From Castellaniella sp040276085 (GTDB lineage Bacteria > Pseudomonadota > Gammaproteobacteria > Burkholderiales > Burkholderiaceae_B): 64,000 nucleotides of DNA. Below the pieces are notes generated by a model that was not told the origin of the DNA, did not search any database, and saw only the letters and a program-made list of their open reading frames with translations. Every line of letters starts with the position of its first letter. Position 1 is the stretch's first letter. This document shows positions 1-8,760 of the stretch, in pieces. The stretch covers positions 30,909-94,908 of the forward strand of contig NZ_JBELOK010000012.1 in assembly GCF_040276085.1 (NCBI RefSeq). The letters are read 5' to 3'. The position numbers and the translations under genes were made by a program.

Positions 1-1821
1 TTGGTGGCGTTGCGTGCGCACAATTTGTTCCACCTTGATCAGCAATATGTGGTGCAAGACGGCGAAGTCGTGATTGTGGACGAGTTTACCGGCCGCCTGA
101 TGGCTGGTCGCCGCTGGTCTGACGGCCTGCACCAGGCCGTTGAGGCCAAAGAGGGTGTGCGCATCCAAAACGAGAACCAGACGCTGGCCTCGATTACGTT
201 CCAGAACTATTTCCGGATGTACGAGAAGCTGTCGGGGATGACGGGTACGGCCGACACTGAAGCCTACGAGTTCCAGGAGATTTACGGCCTCGAAACGGTG
301 ATTATCCCCACCAATCGTCCGATGGCCCGCGATGATCAGAACGATCAGGTGTTCAAGACAGATGCCGAGAAGTATCAGGCGATTCTGGCGGATATCGTCG
401 ATTGCCATAAACGCGGTCAGCCGGTACTGGTGGGCACCACCAGCATCGAGAACTCCGAGCTTCTGTCCAATGCCTTGCGCAGGGATGGTTTGCCGCACGA
501 TGTGCTGAATGCCAAGCAGCATGCGCGCGAAGCGGAGATCGTGGCCGAGGCGGGCAAGCCTGGACACATTACGATTGCCACCAATATGGCCGGCCGGGGT
601 ACGGATATTGTGCTGGGCGGCAGTGTCGACAAGCAGATTGATCTGGTGCGTGCTGATGCCGATCTGTCGGCCGAAGACAAAGAGGCACGGATTGCACAGA
701 TCCGCGCAGAGTGGGCACCGGCCAACGAAGCCGTGAAGGCTGCGGGCGGCCTGCGCATCATTGGCACCGAGCGTCATGAGTCACGGCGCATCGATAATCA
801 GTTGCGGGGCCGTGCTGGGCGCCAGGGCGATCCTGGCTCGTCACGGTTCTATCTGTCGCTGGATGATTCGCTGATGCGCATTTTTGCGGGCGATCGTGTC
901 CGTGCCATCATGGATCGTCTGCGCTTGCCCGAGGGTGAGCCAATCGAGGCACGGATGGTGTCGCGCTCGATCGAATCCGCGCAGCGTAAGGTAGAAGGCC
1001 GCAACTTCGATATTCGCAAGCAGTTGCTTGAGTACGATGATGTGGCCAATGATCAGCGCAAGGTGCTGTACGGTCAGCGCAACGAGGTTCTGGAGTCTTC
1101 TTCGGTTGCCGATACGATTGCGAATCTGCGCGAAGCTGAGATTACCGCGGTGTTCCGTCGCTATATTCCAGAGGAAACGATGGAAGAGCAGTGGGATGTG
1201 CCGGGTCTGCAGACGACGCTGGAGTCCGATTGGGCGATGCCGATGGCGTTGGCAGAGATGCTGGAGAAAGAGCCCAATTTAACTGACGATGATTTGCTGG
1301 ATCGAGTATTGGCGGAATCCAAGCGTCTGTACGATGAGAAGGTGACGCTGGTTGGGCGCGAGGGCTGGGAGCCTTTCGAGCGCTCGGTTTTGTTGCAGGC
1401 GCTGGATTCAAACTGGCGTGCGCATTTGGCATCACTGGATCATTTGCGCCAGGGGATTCATTTGCGGGGGTATGCGCAGGTGGATCCGAAGCAGGCGTAC
1501 AAGCGGGAGGCGTTCGAGCTGTTTTCGGACATGCTGGACCGGGTGCGCAATGAGACGGTCCGGGTGTTGATGACGGTGCGGATTCAGTCTGCCGAGCAGG
1601 TTGAGGTCGAGGAACCTACATCGCCGGCGCTCGAGAATGTGCGCTATCACCATGCGGATTATGACGCGGCGCTGCGGGGCGAGGATCCGGGCCTGGATCA
1701 GGGGTCTGCTGCGCAAGCGGGTGGTGTTCCGGCCGGGGCTGTGCCACGGGTGGGGCGCAATGATCCGTGTCCGTGTGGCAGCGGCAAGAAATACAAGCAT
1801 TGTCACGGAAAATTGGCGTGA
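1..1821 (+). CDS. secA: Protein translocase subunit SecA, C-terminal two thirds (cut by window start)
   Basis: SecA is the ATPase motor that drives preproteins through SecYEG at the inner membrane. The frame is open from the first base, and the first residues (LRAHNLF) align with about residue 305 of E. coli SecA, so the true start lies outside the window. Visible are the end of the first nucleotide-binding region (DEFTGR, GRRWSDGLHQAVEAKEG), the SGMTGTA segment, the second nucleotide-binding domain (TNMAGRGTDI, QLRGRAGRQGDPG), the helical scaffold, and the C-terminal zinc-binding SEC-C tail (CPCGSGKKYKHCHG). A rho-independent terminator follows directly. No other gene in this window looks linked to it. 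Confidence 0.97.
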   Translation: MVALRAHNLFHLDQQYVVQDGEVVIVDEFTGRLMAGRRWSDGLHQAVEAKEGVRIQNENQTLASITFQNYFRMYEKLSGMTGTADTEAYEFQEIYGLETVIIPTNRPMARDDQNDQVFKTDAEKYQAILADIVDCHKRGQPVLVGTTSIENSELLSNALRRDGLPHDVLNAKQHAREAEIVAEAGKPGHITIATNMAGRGTDIVLGGSVDKQIDLVRADADLSAEDKEARIAQIRAEWAPANEAVKAAGGLRIIGTERHESRRIDNQLRGRAGRQGDPGSSRFYLSLDDSLMRIFAGDRVRAIMDRLRLPEGEPIEARMVSRSIESAQRKVEGRNFDIRKQLLEYDDVANDQRKVLYGQRNEVLESSSVADTIANLREAEITAVFRRYIPEETMEEQWDVPGLQTTLESDWAMPMALAEMLEKEPNLTDDDLLDRVLAESKRLYDEKVTLVGREGWEPFERSVLLQALDSNWRAHLASLDHLRQGIHLRGYAQVDPKQAYKREAFELFSDMLDRVRNETVRVLMTVRIQSAEQVEVEEPTSPALENVRYHHADYDAALRGEDPGLDQGSAAQAGGVPAGAVPRVGRNDPCPCGSGKKYKHCHGKLA

Positions 1822-1830
1822 TTTTTTGAA

Positions 1831-1859
1831 AGAGGCCGGGAAGTTTCCCGGTCTTTTTT
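1831..1859 (+). terminator. Rho-independent terminator of secA
   Basis: A GC-rich hairpin (GGCCGGGAA pairing with TTTCCCGGTC, very short loop) is followed by a run of six T. It starts 10 bases after the secA stop codon. Confidence 0.85.
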
Positions 1860-1902
1860 CTGGGGGGCGCTCGACTGCGTCATTACTCTTGTCGGAGAGC
1901 CC

Positions 1903-2125
1903 GGCGGTGTGTTGGGCTGGCGGATGGGGCAAGTCGTTCGGTTCCGGCTGCGCCGGAACTGCCCGTGCGGGAGGCCATCAGAGGGCGCTCGCCAAACGCG
2001 CGGGGTGGTCAGTCCCCCGGACTGACCACAAGCGTCCCGCTTGAACGGCGGCTCGCTTGCCTCCCTCTGATGACCTCCCTCCCGGCGAACTCCAATTGCC
2101 CCACCCGCCAGCCCAACACACCGCC
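1903..2125. repeat. Long nested inverted repeat in the secA-lysR gap
   Basis: This 223-base stretch contains no recognisable gene and folds back on itself at several levels. The outer arms are 1903-1932 and 2096-2125 (30 bases, one mismatch). Middle arms are 1969-1985 and 2063-2079 (17 bases, one mismatch). The core is a perfect 11-bp stem, 2005-2015 with 2019-2029. A separate perfect 8-bp stem lies at 1941-1948 with 1952-1959. It could be a palindromic intergenic repeat, a MITE-like element without a transposase, or a structured RNA. I see no T-run typical of a simple terminator. Confidence 0.75.
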
Positions 2126-2150
2126 TGACGTACGGGGAGGGGGCAACGGT

Positions 2151-3050
2151 TCAGTTTGCCTGTTCAGAGGGTTGGGTCAGGCCGAGTTCATTCAAGAGCC
2201 AGTCGCGGAAGATGCCGATAGTGTGGCGTTGTTGGCCTGCGCTTGAGTAGGCCAGGTGGTGGCCGGTGTAATGGATTTCTCGCTCGCGTCCTGCAAGAGG
2301 GCGTACCAGACGGTTGCTCAGGAGTTCGCGCTCGGCCAGGCGGGTGGATTCCAGTGCCACGCCAAGTCCGTCTGCAGCGGCGGCGATTGCCAGAAAGCTG
2401 CGGTCGAAGCGTGCCCCTTGTGGGGTGCGTATGGGCAGGCCGTTCAGCTCAAACCAGGACGGCCAGCGAAACTGCTTGTATTCGCTTTGAATCAGAGGGA
2501 CATGCGCGAGGTCTGCCGGGGTACGGATACGCTTTGCGGTTTCAGGGCTGCATAAGGGGGTGAGCAGTTCTTCGCCCAAGGGGATGCTCATGGCATTTTC
2601 GGATCTGGGTTTGCCGTAGGTGATATCGATGTCGAATTCATCGGTGCCAAAGCGCACGTAGTCTGTGCTGGCGGCCATACGCAGGTCGATCATGGGGTAG
2701 GCCGCAAGGAATCCCGCCAGGCGGGGAGCAAGCCATTGGGCTGCAAAACTGGGTGCGGAATGAAGGCGCAGCACGGTTGGGCCTCGGGCGGCGACAGTTT
2801 CGATGCCGTAGCGCAGGTCGTCAAATGCCCGGTTGACGTGCCGGTATAGGTATTCACCCTCAGGTGTCAGGTGAATTGCTCTTGTGCTTCGCACAAAAAG
2901 ACGGGTTCCCATACCGGATTCGAGTTTGCGGATTGCGTGGCTTATAGCGCTGGCAGAAAGCGATAACTCGTTGGCAGCATTACGAAAAGAACCGTTTCTT
3001 GCTGCAGCTTCGAATGCGCGCAATAGAGATAGTGGGATGGTTTTAAACAT
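2151..3050 (-). CDS. LysR-family transcriptional regulator, GcvA-like
   Basis: A 299-residue regulator with an N-terminal winged helix-turn-helix (about residues 5-63; SLLRAFEAAARNGSFRNAANEL, then SLSASAISHAIRKLE) and a LysR effector-binding domain. LHSAPSFAAQWLAPRL and the DIDITYG stretch resemble GcvA-like regulators. It is divergent from the dehydrogenase/transketolase/TRAP operon at 3172-8741, and a perfect 23-bp palindrome sits 12 bases upstream of its start codon. By position it is the likely regulator of that operon. The effector is unknown, plausibly the operon's substrate or an intermediate. Confidence 0.92.
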   Translation of the reverse strand: MFKTIPLSLLRAFEAAARNGSFRNAANELSLSASAISHAIRKLESGMGTRLFVRSTRAIHLTPEGEYLYRHVNRAFDDLRYGIETVAARGPTVLRLHSAPSFAAQWLAPRLAGFLAAYPMIDLRMAASTDYVRFGTDEFDIDITYGKPRSENAMSIPLGEELLTPLCSPETAKRIRTPADLAHVPLIQSEYKQFRWPSWFELNGLPIRTPQGARFDRSFLAIAAAADGLGVALESTRLAERELLSNRLVRPLAGREREIHYTGHHLAYSSAGQQRHTIGIFRDWLLNELGLTQPSEQAN

Positions 3051-3062
3051 CTTGCTCTCAAT

Positions 3063-3085
3063 ATTGATGAAATCATTTCATCAAT
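3063..3085. promoter_or_regulatory. Perfect 23-bp palindrome, candidate LysR operator
   Basis: An 11-base arm ATTGATGAAAT and its exact reverse complement flank a central C. The palindrome lies between the LysR start at 3050 and the dehydrogenase start at 3172. It contains the T-N11-A pattern usual for LysR sites. Binding by the adjacent LysR protein is inferred from position. Confidence 0.7.
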
Positions 3086-3171
3086 TATTGCAGATATATC
3101 GTTTGTCGGTGCGCGGGTGTGCTTCTACCATGATTCCAGCATTTCAGTACAGGACATCAGGAGAGCAGAAC

Positions 3172-3924
3172 ATGCTATTGAAGGACAAGACCGTCATTAT
3201 TTCAGGCGCTGCAGGCTTGCGTGGCATTGGTTACGCCACGGCGCGACTGTTTGCTGAAAATGGTGCGCGTGTCGCAATACTGGATCTGGATCAGGGCGCG
3301 GCGCAGGCAGCGGCGGATTCGCTGGGCAAGGGGCATTTGGGCCTGGCCTGCAATGTGGTCAGCCCACAAGCGTGTCAGACAGCAGTACATACGGTGACGG
3401 CAGAGCTGGGTGCGGTGGATGTGCTGATCAACAACGCCGGTATTACGCAGCCTGTGAAGATTATGGAGATCGATCCGGGTAGCTGGGATCGCATCATGGA
3501 TGTGAACCTGCGCGGGGTACTGAACCTGAGCCAGGCAGTTATTCCGGGCATGCGCCGGCGTCAGTCGGGTTCGATTGCCTGCATGTCTTCCGTGTCGGCG
3601 CAGCGTGGCGGTGGGATCTTTGGTGGCCCGCATTATTCTGCCGCCAAGGCAGGGGTGCTAGGCCTGGCCAAGGCGATGGCGCGCGAGCTCGGGCCGGACA
3701 ATATCCGGGTGAATTGTGTGACGCCGGGTTTGATCCAGACAGATATTACCGGCGGCAAGCTGACCGATGAAATGCGCACCGAAATCCTGAAGGGTATTCC
3801 TCTCAATCGGCTTGGGGATGCGCTGGATGTGGCCAAGGTCTATCTCTTCCTGGCGTCGGATCTGTCCTCTTATGTGACGGGTGCAGTCATTGATGTCAAT
3901 GGCGGCATGCTGATTCACGGTTAA
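3172..3924 (+). CDS. Short-chain dehydrogenase/reductase (SDR), first gene of a catabolic operon
   Basis: A 250-residue classical SDR, predicted NAD(P)-dependent oxidoreductase acting on a hydroxyl or keto group. It shows a Rossmann glycine motif near the N-terminus (SGAAGLRGIGYATA), the NNAG motif, an active-site serine region (CMSSVSA) and the catalytic YSAAK. The ATG at 3172 is chosen because AGGAGAG sits about 6 bases upstream and the usual SDR N-terminus begins there; the frame is open further upstream without SDR similarity. It precedes the split transketolase genes by 12 bases, so the product of one probably feeds the other. The substrate cannot be told from sequence. Confidence 0.93.
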   Translation: MLLKDKTVIISGAAGLRGIGYATARLFAENGARVAILDLDQGAAQAAADSLGKGHLGLACNVVSPQACQTAVHTVTAELGAVDVLINNAGITQPVKIMEIDPGSWDRIMDVNLRGVLNLSQAVIPGMRRRQSGSIACMSSVSAQRGGGIFGGPHYSAAKAGVLGLAKAMARELGPDNIRVNCVTPGLIQTDITGGKLTDEMRTEILKGIPLNRLGDALDVAKVYLFLASDLSSYVTGAVIDVNGGMLIHG

Positions 3925-3936
3925 AGGAAACTATCT

Positions 3937-4812
3937 ATGCATACTCTTAATCTGTCACCGGTGGAGAGCCGGAAGCAGCTTTTAAGCAAGCTGGCGGTGG
4001 ATGCCTACCAGATTCGGCGCTATGCACTGCGCATGGGCGAGGTTCAGGGGCAGGGCTATATTGCTCAGGCGCTGGGCATTGCGGACATGCTGGCAGTGGC
4101 CTATGGGCATGCGCTGAGTTACCGGATCGATGATCCCAAGTGGGAGGGGCGGGATCGCTTTCTGCTGTCACATGGCCACTATGCGATCGGGTTTTATGCA
4201 GCCCTGATTCTGGCGGGCATTCTTCCGGAGGATGAGCTTGAGACGTATGGCTCGGATGACAGTCGTTTACCGATGTCAGGCATGGCCAGTTACACCCCGG
4301 GGATGGAAATTTCAGGCGGGTCGCTGGGGCATGGCTTGGCGATTGGTGTAGGGATGGCTTTGGCTTTACGGCACAAAGAGAACCCGGCTTTTGTTTATGT
4401 GTCGATGTCCGACGGAGAGCTGGATGAGGGGGCAGTCTGGGAGGCAGCCCTGTCGGCCGCACACCATGGTCTTGGCCGGCTGATCAATCTGGTGGATATC
4501 AATAACCAGCAGGCGGATGGGCCCTCATCAAAGGTTTTGGGCTTCGAGCCGCTAGCGGATAAATGGCAGGCCTTTGGTTGGCATGTGCAAGAGGTGGACG
4601 GCAACGATCTTGAGGCGGTGCTTGATGCCTTTGATCGGGCACGCCATCTGGAGGGTGACCAGCCAAGGGTAATTTTGCTGCGCACTCACATGGGATGTGG
4701 CGTGGATTTCCTGGAAGCCAGAGAAAAAAATCACTTTATCCGGGTTGATGAACACGAGTGGCAGCAGGCGATTGAGTACCTGGATGCCCAACACCAAGGA
4801 GCGCAGGCATGA
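3937..4812 (+). CDS. Transketolase, N-terminal (thiamine diphosphate-binding) subunit
   Basis: This is the 291-residue N-terminal half of a split transketolase. The GHGLAIGVGMAL stretch and the SDGELDEGAVWEAALSAA...VDINNQ segment match the ThDP/Mg-binding GDG-x26-NN motif, with SDG in place of GDG. It transfers two-carbon ketol units together with the partner encoded just downstream, whose ATG overlaps this stop codon by 4 bases. Split transketolases occur in housekeeping and in specialised catabolic roles. The SDR and TRAP neighbours argue for a catabolic role here. Confidence 0.93.
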   Translation: MHTLNLSPVESRKQLLSKLAVDAYQIRRYALRMGEVQGQGYIAQALGIADMLAVAYGHALSYRIDDPKWEGRDRFLLSHGHYAIGFYAALILAGILPEDELETYGSDDSRLPMSGMASYTPGMEISGGSLGHGLAIGVGMALALRHKENPAFVYVSMSDGELDEGAVWEAALSAAHHGLGRLINLVDINNQQADGPSSKVLGFEPLADKWQAFGWHVQEVDGNDLEAVLDAFDRARHLEGDQPRVILLRTHMGCGVDFLEAREKNHFIRVDEHEWQQAIEYLDAQHQGAQA

Positions 4813-5804
4813 ATCAAACTGCCACCCCCCCGACGCGTCTGAAAACGTCGGCGATGATCGCCTCGATTGCCTCAGAAGGACAGGCCACAAAGTCTGCGCC
4901 CTTTGGGCATGCACTGGTTGAGCTGGCCCGACAAAAGCCCGAAATTGTCGGTTTGACAGGTGATCTGGCCAAATACACGGATTTGCATGTGTTTGCCGCT
5001 GCATTTCCAGAGCGCTTTTATCAAATGGGTATGGCTGAGCAACTGTTGGTTGCTGCTGCGGGTGGTATGGCCAAGGAAGGCCTGCAGCCCTTTGTGACTT
5101 CTTACGCGGTTTTTGCCACCCGGCGTGCTTACGACTTCATCCACCAGATCATTGCCGAGGAGCACCTGGATGTGAAGCTGTGCTGCGCGCTGCCGGGCTT
5201 GACCACGGGCTATGGCCCCAGCCATCAGGCGACAGAGGACGTCGCCATGATGCGAGCCATCCCCGGCCTGACTATTGTGGACCCCTGCGATGCGCTGGAT
5301 ATCGAGCAGGCGGTGCCCGCCATCTCTGCACATAAGGGGCCGGTTTACATGCGTCTCCTGCGTGGCAATGTTCCGGTGGTGCTGGATGAGTACGACTACA
5401 AATTCGAGCTGGGCAAAGCCAAGTTGTTGCGGGATGGTCGGGATGTACTGGTGATTTCCAGCGGCCTCATGACAATGCGGGCCCTGGAGACGGCACAGCA
5501 GTTGCAAGGCAGTGTTGATGTGGCAGTGTTGCATGTGCCCACGATCAAACCGCTGGATGAAGCCACCATTTTGCATGAGGTGCGGCGCAGTGACCGTCTG
5601 GTTGTCGTCGCAGAAAACCACTCTGTGGTCGGTGGGCTCGGAGAGTCTGTGGCCAGTTTGCTGTTAAAGGCTCGTTTGGCACCTGCGTTTCATCAGATTG
5701 GTTTGCCCGATCAATTTCTGGACGCCGGCGCTTTGCCGACACTCCATGATCGTTACGGCATATCCAGTCAGGCATTTGCAAAATCCATTCAGTCCTGGCT
5801 TTAA
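4809..5804 (+). CDS. Transketolase, C-terminal (pyrimidine-binding) subunit
   Basis: A 331-residue partner of the preceding gene, with the pyrimidine-binding domain and a C-terminal transketolase domain. The YQMGMAEQLLVAAAGGMA segment carries the conserved glutamate that activates the thiamine ring. It starts inside the previous gene (ATGA overlap), which suggests translational coupling and equal amounts of the two subunits. An 86-base gap with a strong GAGGAGA ribosome-binding site follows before the TRAP genes. Confidence 0.93.
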   Translation: MNQTATPPTRLKTSAMIASIASEGQATKSAPFGHALVELARQKPEIVGLTGDLAKYTDLHVFAAAFPERFYQMGMAEQLLVAAAGGMAKEGLQPFVTSYAVFATRRAYDFIHQIIAEEHLDVKLCCALPGLTTGYGPSHQATEDVAMMRAIPGLTIVDPCDALDIEQAVPAISAHKGPVYMRLLRGNVPVVLDEYDYKFELGKAKLLRDGRDVLVISSGLMTMRALETAQQLQGSVDVAVLHVPTIKPLDEATILHEVRRSDRLVVVAENHSVVGGLGESVASLLLKARLAPAFHQIGLPDQFLDAGALPTLHDRYGISSQAFAKSIQSWL

Positions 5805-5890
5805 TCAGCGTTTCTTTTTAATGCAGCCCTCTCTTTTACCGTTTTAATCTGGCTGATAGCCATTCGTAATTTACCCGTGAGGAGACAATC

Positions 5891-6889
5891 ATGAGAATTT
5901 CACGACGCCAATTTATGCATACCTTAGGTGGTGCAGCCACCATTGCTGCGACACCTCTGTGGATGTCTCAAGCCCATGCAGCCACCACGCTTACTTTGGG
6001 GCATGGCGCAGCGCCCGGTAACCCCCGGTCGGTCGGAGCCGAAAAATTTGCGGCCTTGGTCGCGGAAAAAACTGGCGGCAGTGTCAAGATCAATGTGGCC
6101 GGCTCAGAACAGCTGGGCAACGACGTGGCGATGCTGACCAGCCTGCGCACCGGTGTGCTGGATTTCACCATCAATAGTCAGGGCGCCACAGGCGGGATTG
6201 TTCCGGAGATTAATGCGCTGGGGCTGCCTTTCCTGTTTGATAGCGCGAGTCATGCCTATCAGATCCTGCAAACGGATATTGGTGCTGATCTTGCCGCACG
6301 GATGGAGGCGAAAGGTCTGGTTCTGCTGGATTGGTGGGATAACGGTGTGCGGCAGATCAGCAACAGCCAGCGGCCCGTTCATGAGCCCAAGGATTTGTCG
6401 GGGATGAAGATCCGCACGCCAGCGGATGCCATGACCATCGATATTTTCAAGGCATTGGGCGCAGCCACCGAACAGATCGCGTTCAGTGAGCTGTACATTG
6501 CCTTGCAGCAGGGCGTGGTGGATGGTCAGGAGAATCCGCTGGCCAATATTGCCAGTTCGAAAATCTACGAAGTCACGCCTTATATCAGTCTGTCAGCCCA
6601 TAAATGGGAGAGCACGCCGTTTCTGATGTCCCGGATGGCCCTGGGGCGTCTGAAGGATGCAGAGAAGCAGGCCGTGCGTGAAGCTGCCCGGGAAGCGGGG
6701 GATCTGCAGCGTGGACTGATGCAAGAGGCAGATAAAAAATACTTGGCGCAGTTCGAGGCAGATCCCAGCATCAAGGTCAATCCCGTGGATCGTGCCGCAT
6801 TCAAAAAGGCAACCGCGCCGGTTGCGGCCGAATGGCAGGCCAAGCCGTTTGGTGACTTCGTCAAGAAACTCATCACCGCAGTCGGGTAA
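5891..6889 (+). CDS. dctP: TRAP transporter periplasmic solute-binding protein, DctP family
   Basis: A 332-residue periplasmic binding protein that delivers a substrate, usually a carboxylate or sugar acid, to the DctQM permease. The N-terminus has a twin-arginine export signal (SRRQFM followed by a hydrophobic stretch and an AQAHA-like cleavage site, about residues 4-31), suggesting Tat export. The MKIRTP motif carries the arginine that normally pairs with a substrate carboxylate, and QQGVVDGQENP is a family signature. GAGGAGA precedes the ATG. The stop overlaps the dctQ start by 1 base. Confidence 0.95.
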   Translation: MRISRRQFMHTLGGAATIAATPLWMSQAHAATTLTLGHGAAPGNPRSVGAEKFAALVAEKTGGSVKINVAGSEQLGNDVAMLTSLRTGVLDFTINSQGATGGIVPEINALGLPFLFDSASHAYQILQTDIGADLAARMEAKGLVLLDWWDNGVRQISNSQRPVHEPKDLSGMKIRTPADAMTIDIFKALGAATEQIAFSELYIALQQGVVDGQENPLANIASSKIYEVTPYISLSAHKWESTPFLMSRMALGRLKDAEKQAVREAAREAGDLQRGLMQEADKKYLAQFEADPSIKVNPVDRAAFKKATAPVAAEWQAKPFGDFVKKLITAVG

Positions 6890-7485
6890 TGGGCGCGGCC
6901 ATGAAGCGCGAGTCCTCACTTGTGGGGCTGTCCACCCGGGGTGGCCGGGTGGGTGAACCCTGGTTTTTGGGTATTTCAGCCACCTGCAACGCCTGGATCG
7001 CCAAGGTTTGCGAGCTTCTGGTCATGGCAACCACGGTAATTTTGCTAGTACTGTTAGGCGTTAATGTGGCCGTGCGCTATGTATTTGAGGCGGGTGGTAT
7101 CGAGTGGATCAGCGAGGTGCCCGCCCAATTGTTTCCGTGGATGATCGCCGGTGGCATTGTGATGGCCACTCAGCGTGGTGGCCATATTGCAGTTGATTTT
7201 GCCTATAAGTTGGTGGGTGATCGTGGCGGGCGGTGGCTGGCGATAAGTATTCAGGCTTTGGTGTCCGTGGCCTATGGGGTGCTGTTTGTGGTGGCCTGGC
7301 AGGTGGCTGACATTGTTGCGATCGAACGCAGCCCGCTGCTGGGTATTTCCGGCAGCTGGGGGTACTACGCCCTGATGTTTGCCGCTGCCGGCACCAGTCT
7401 GGCCAGCCTTAATATCCTGTTGCGTGTTGCAGTGTATGGCACACAAGCCCTGCCGCAGCCTAATCCTGAGGAGAGTCCGACATGA
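6889..7485 (+). CDS. dctQ: TRAP transporter small permease, DctQ family
   Basis: A 198-residue integral membrane protein with four predicted helices, the usual DctQ layout (helices around ELLVMATTVILLVLLGVNV, PAQLFPWMIAGGIVMA and further C-terminal stretches). EWISEVPAQLFPWM is a family-like segment. It forms the membrane complex with DctM. It overlaps dctP by 1 base and dctM by 4 bases. The first 40 residues are polar and unusually long, so the second ATG at 6901 is an alternative start. Confidence 0.92.
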   Translation: MGAAMKRESSLVGLSTRGGRVGEPWFLGISATCNAWIAKVCELLVMATTVILLVLLGVNVAVRYVFEAGGIEWISEVPAQLFPWMIAGGIVMATQRGGHIAVDFAYKLVGDRGGRWLAISIQALVSVAYGVLFVVAWQVADIVAIERSPLLGISGSWGYYALMFAAAGTSLASLNILLRVAVYGTQALPQPNPEESPT

Positions 7486-8741
7486 TGATGACACTCAGTC
7501 TGGTTTTTTTCGCCCTGCTGTTTCTTGCCGTGCCAGTAGGCCATGTGCTGGTGGTGGCCTCTGGTATTGCAGTGGGTACGTCGGATTTCCCGCCACTCAT
7601 GGTGATTGCCCAGCAGATGTTTGCCCCCACGCAATCATTTCCCATGCTGGCACTGCCCTTCTTCATTCTGGCTGGTAGCCTGATGATGAGTGGCGAGCTG
7701 GGACAAAATCTCATTGGTTTTGCGACCTCGCTGGTTCAACGTTATCGAGGTGGTCTGGGTTCGGTTTCAGTTGTTGGGTCTGCTGTTTTTGGTGGCGTTT
7801 CAGGTTCGGCTGTGGCCGATGCAACCGCACTGGGGTCCATGCTGATTCCCTGGCAGCAAAAAGAGGGCTATCCAGCCGGCTTTACGGCAGCCAACAATGC
7901 GGCATCGGCCATGATTGCCGTCCTGATCCCGCCGTCGATTCCACTGATTCTCTACTCGCTGGTGTCGGGCGAATCCATCAGTTCGTTGTTTTTTGCTGGT
8001 GTCTTGCCTGGGCTGATGCTGACCGCTGTGTTTGTTCTGGTCTGCAATCTGTCAGCACGGTTTCGTGGATTTCCGTATCAGCCGGCTGCATTTGATTGGC
8101 CACGGTTTCGTCGCCTCTTTTGGCGGGCCTTGCCTGCCCTGGCCTTGCCGGTGATGATTCTGGTGCTGCTGCGCTTTGGGATCGCAACACCCACCGAGGT
8201 CTCCGTACTGGCCACGCTATATGCCCTGGTGATGGGGGTGTTTGTTTACCGGGATATGAACTGGGCGCGCTTTCGTGCCGCCGTGAGCAGTGCCGGGGTC
8301 TCGACCGGCGTGGTGATGCTGGTGATCATGGGCTCGTCTGCCGTGGGGTGGCTGGCCACATATGCCCAGATTCCGCAAAGTTTCGCGGCTTGGTGTGTAG
8401 AAACCTTGCAAGATCCATGGCTGATTATCCTGGCCATGAACGGCATCATGCTGGTGGTTGGCATGTTCATCGATTTGCCGGCAGCCATTCTGCTGTTGGG
8501 CCCCATCTTTGTGCCTTTGGCGCAAACCATTGGTCTGGATACGTTGCAGTTGGGCTTGATGATGGTACTTAATTTAAGTATCGGCCTGTTTACGCCGCCG
8601 GTGGGTACCACGCTGTTTATTTCCAGCACCATTGCACGCGTGTCCATTATCACGGCCACGCGGGAACTGATCCCGTTTTATTTGGCCACCCTGCTGATTT
8701 TGGGTTTGTTCAGCTACGTGCCGTACTTGACGCTGCATTGA
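7482..8741 (+). CDS. dctM: TRAP transporter large permease, DctM family
   Basis: A 419-residue, roughly 12-helix permease that performs sodium-coupled uptake of the TRAP substrate. It has the family glycine-rich region VFGGVSGSAVADATALGSMLIP, followed by a PPSIPLILY stretch and the C-terminal LNLSIGLFTPPVGTTLF. It is the last gene of the operon beginning at 3172. It converges with mgtE 19 bases downstream, with no obvious terminator between them. Confidence 0.95.
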   Translation: MMMTLSLVFFALLFLAVPVGHVLVVASGIAVGTSDFPPLMVIAQQMFAPTQSFPMLALPFFILAGSLMMSGELGQNLIGFATSLVQRYRGGLGSVSVVGSAVFGGVSGSAVADATALGSMLIPWQQKEGYPAGFTAANNAASAMIAVLIPPSIPLILYSLVSGESISSLFFAGVLPGLMLTAVFVLVCNLSARFRGFPYQPAAFDWPRFRRLFWRALPALALPVMILVLLRFGIATPTEVSVLATLYALVMGVFVYRDMNWARFRAAVSSAGVSTGVVMLVIMGSSAVGWLATYAQIPQSFAAWCVETLQDPWLIILAMNGIMLVVGMFIDLPAAILLLGPIFVPLAQTIGLDTLQLGLMMVLNLSIGLFTPPVGTTLFISSTIARVSIITATRELIPFYLATLLILGLFSYVPYLTLH

Positions 8742-8760
8742 TGCATGAGGCCTGGGGCGG

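Noticed and set aside
2884..3171. Long N-terminal extension of the SDR frame
   Set aside because: It overlaps the divergent LysR gene and its operator, and SDR similarity begins only at 3172 behind a good ribosome-binding site.
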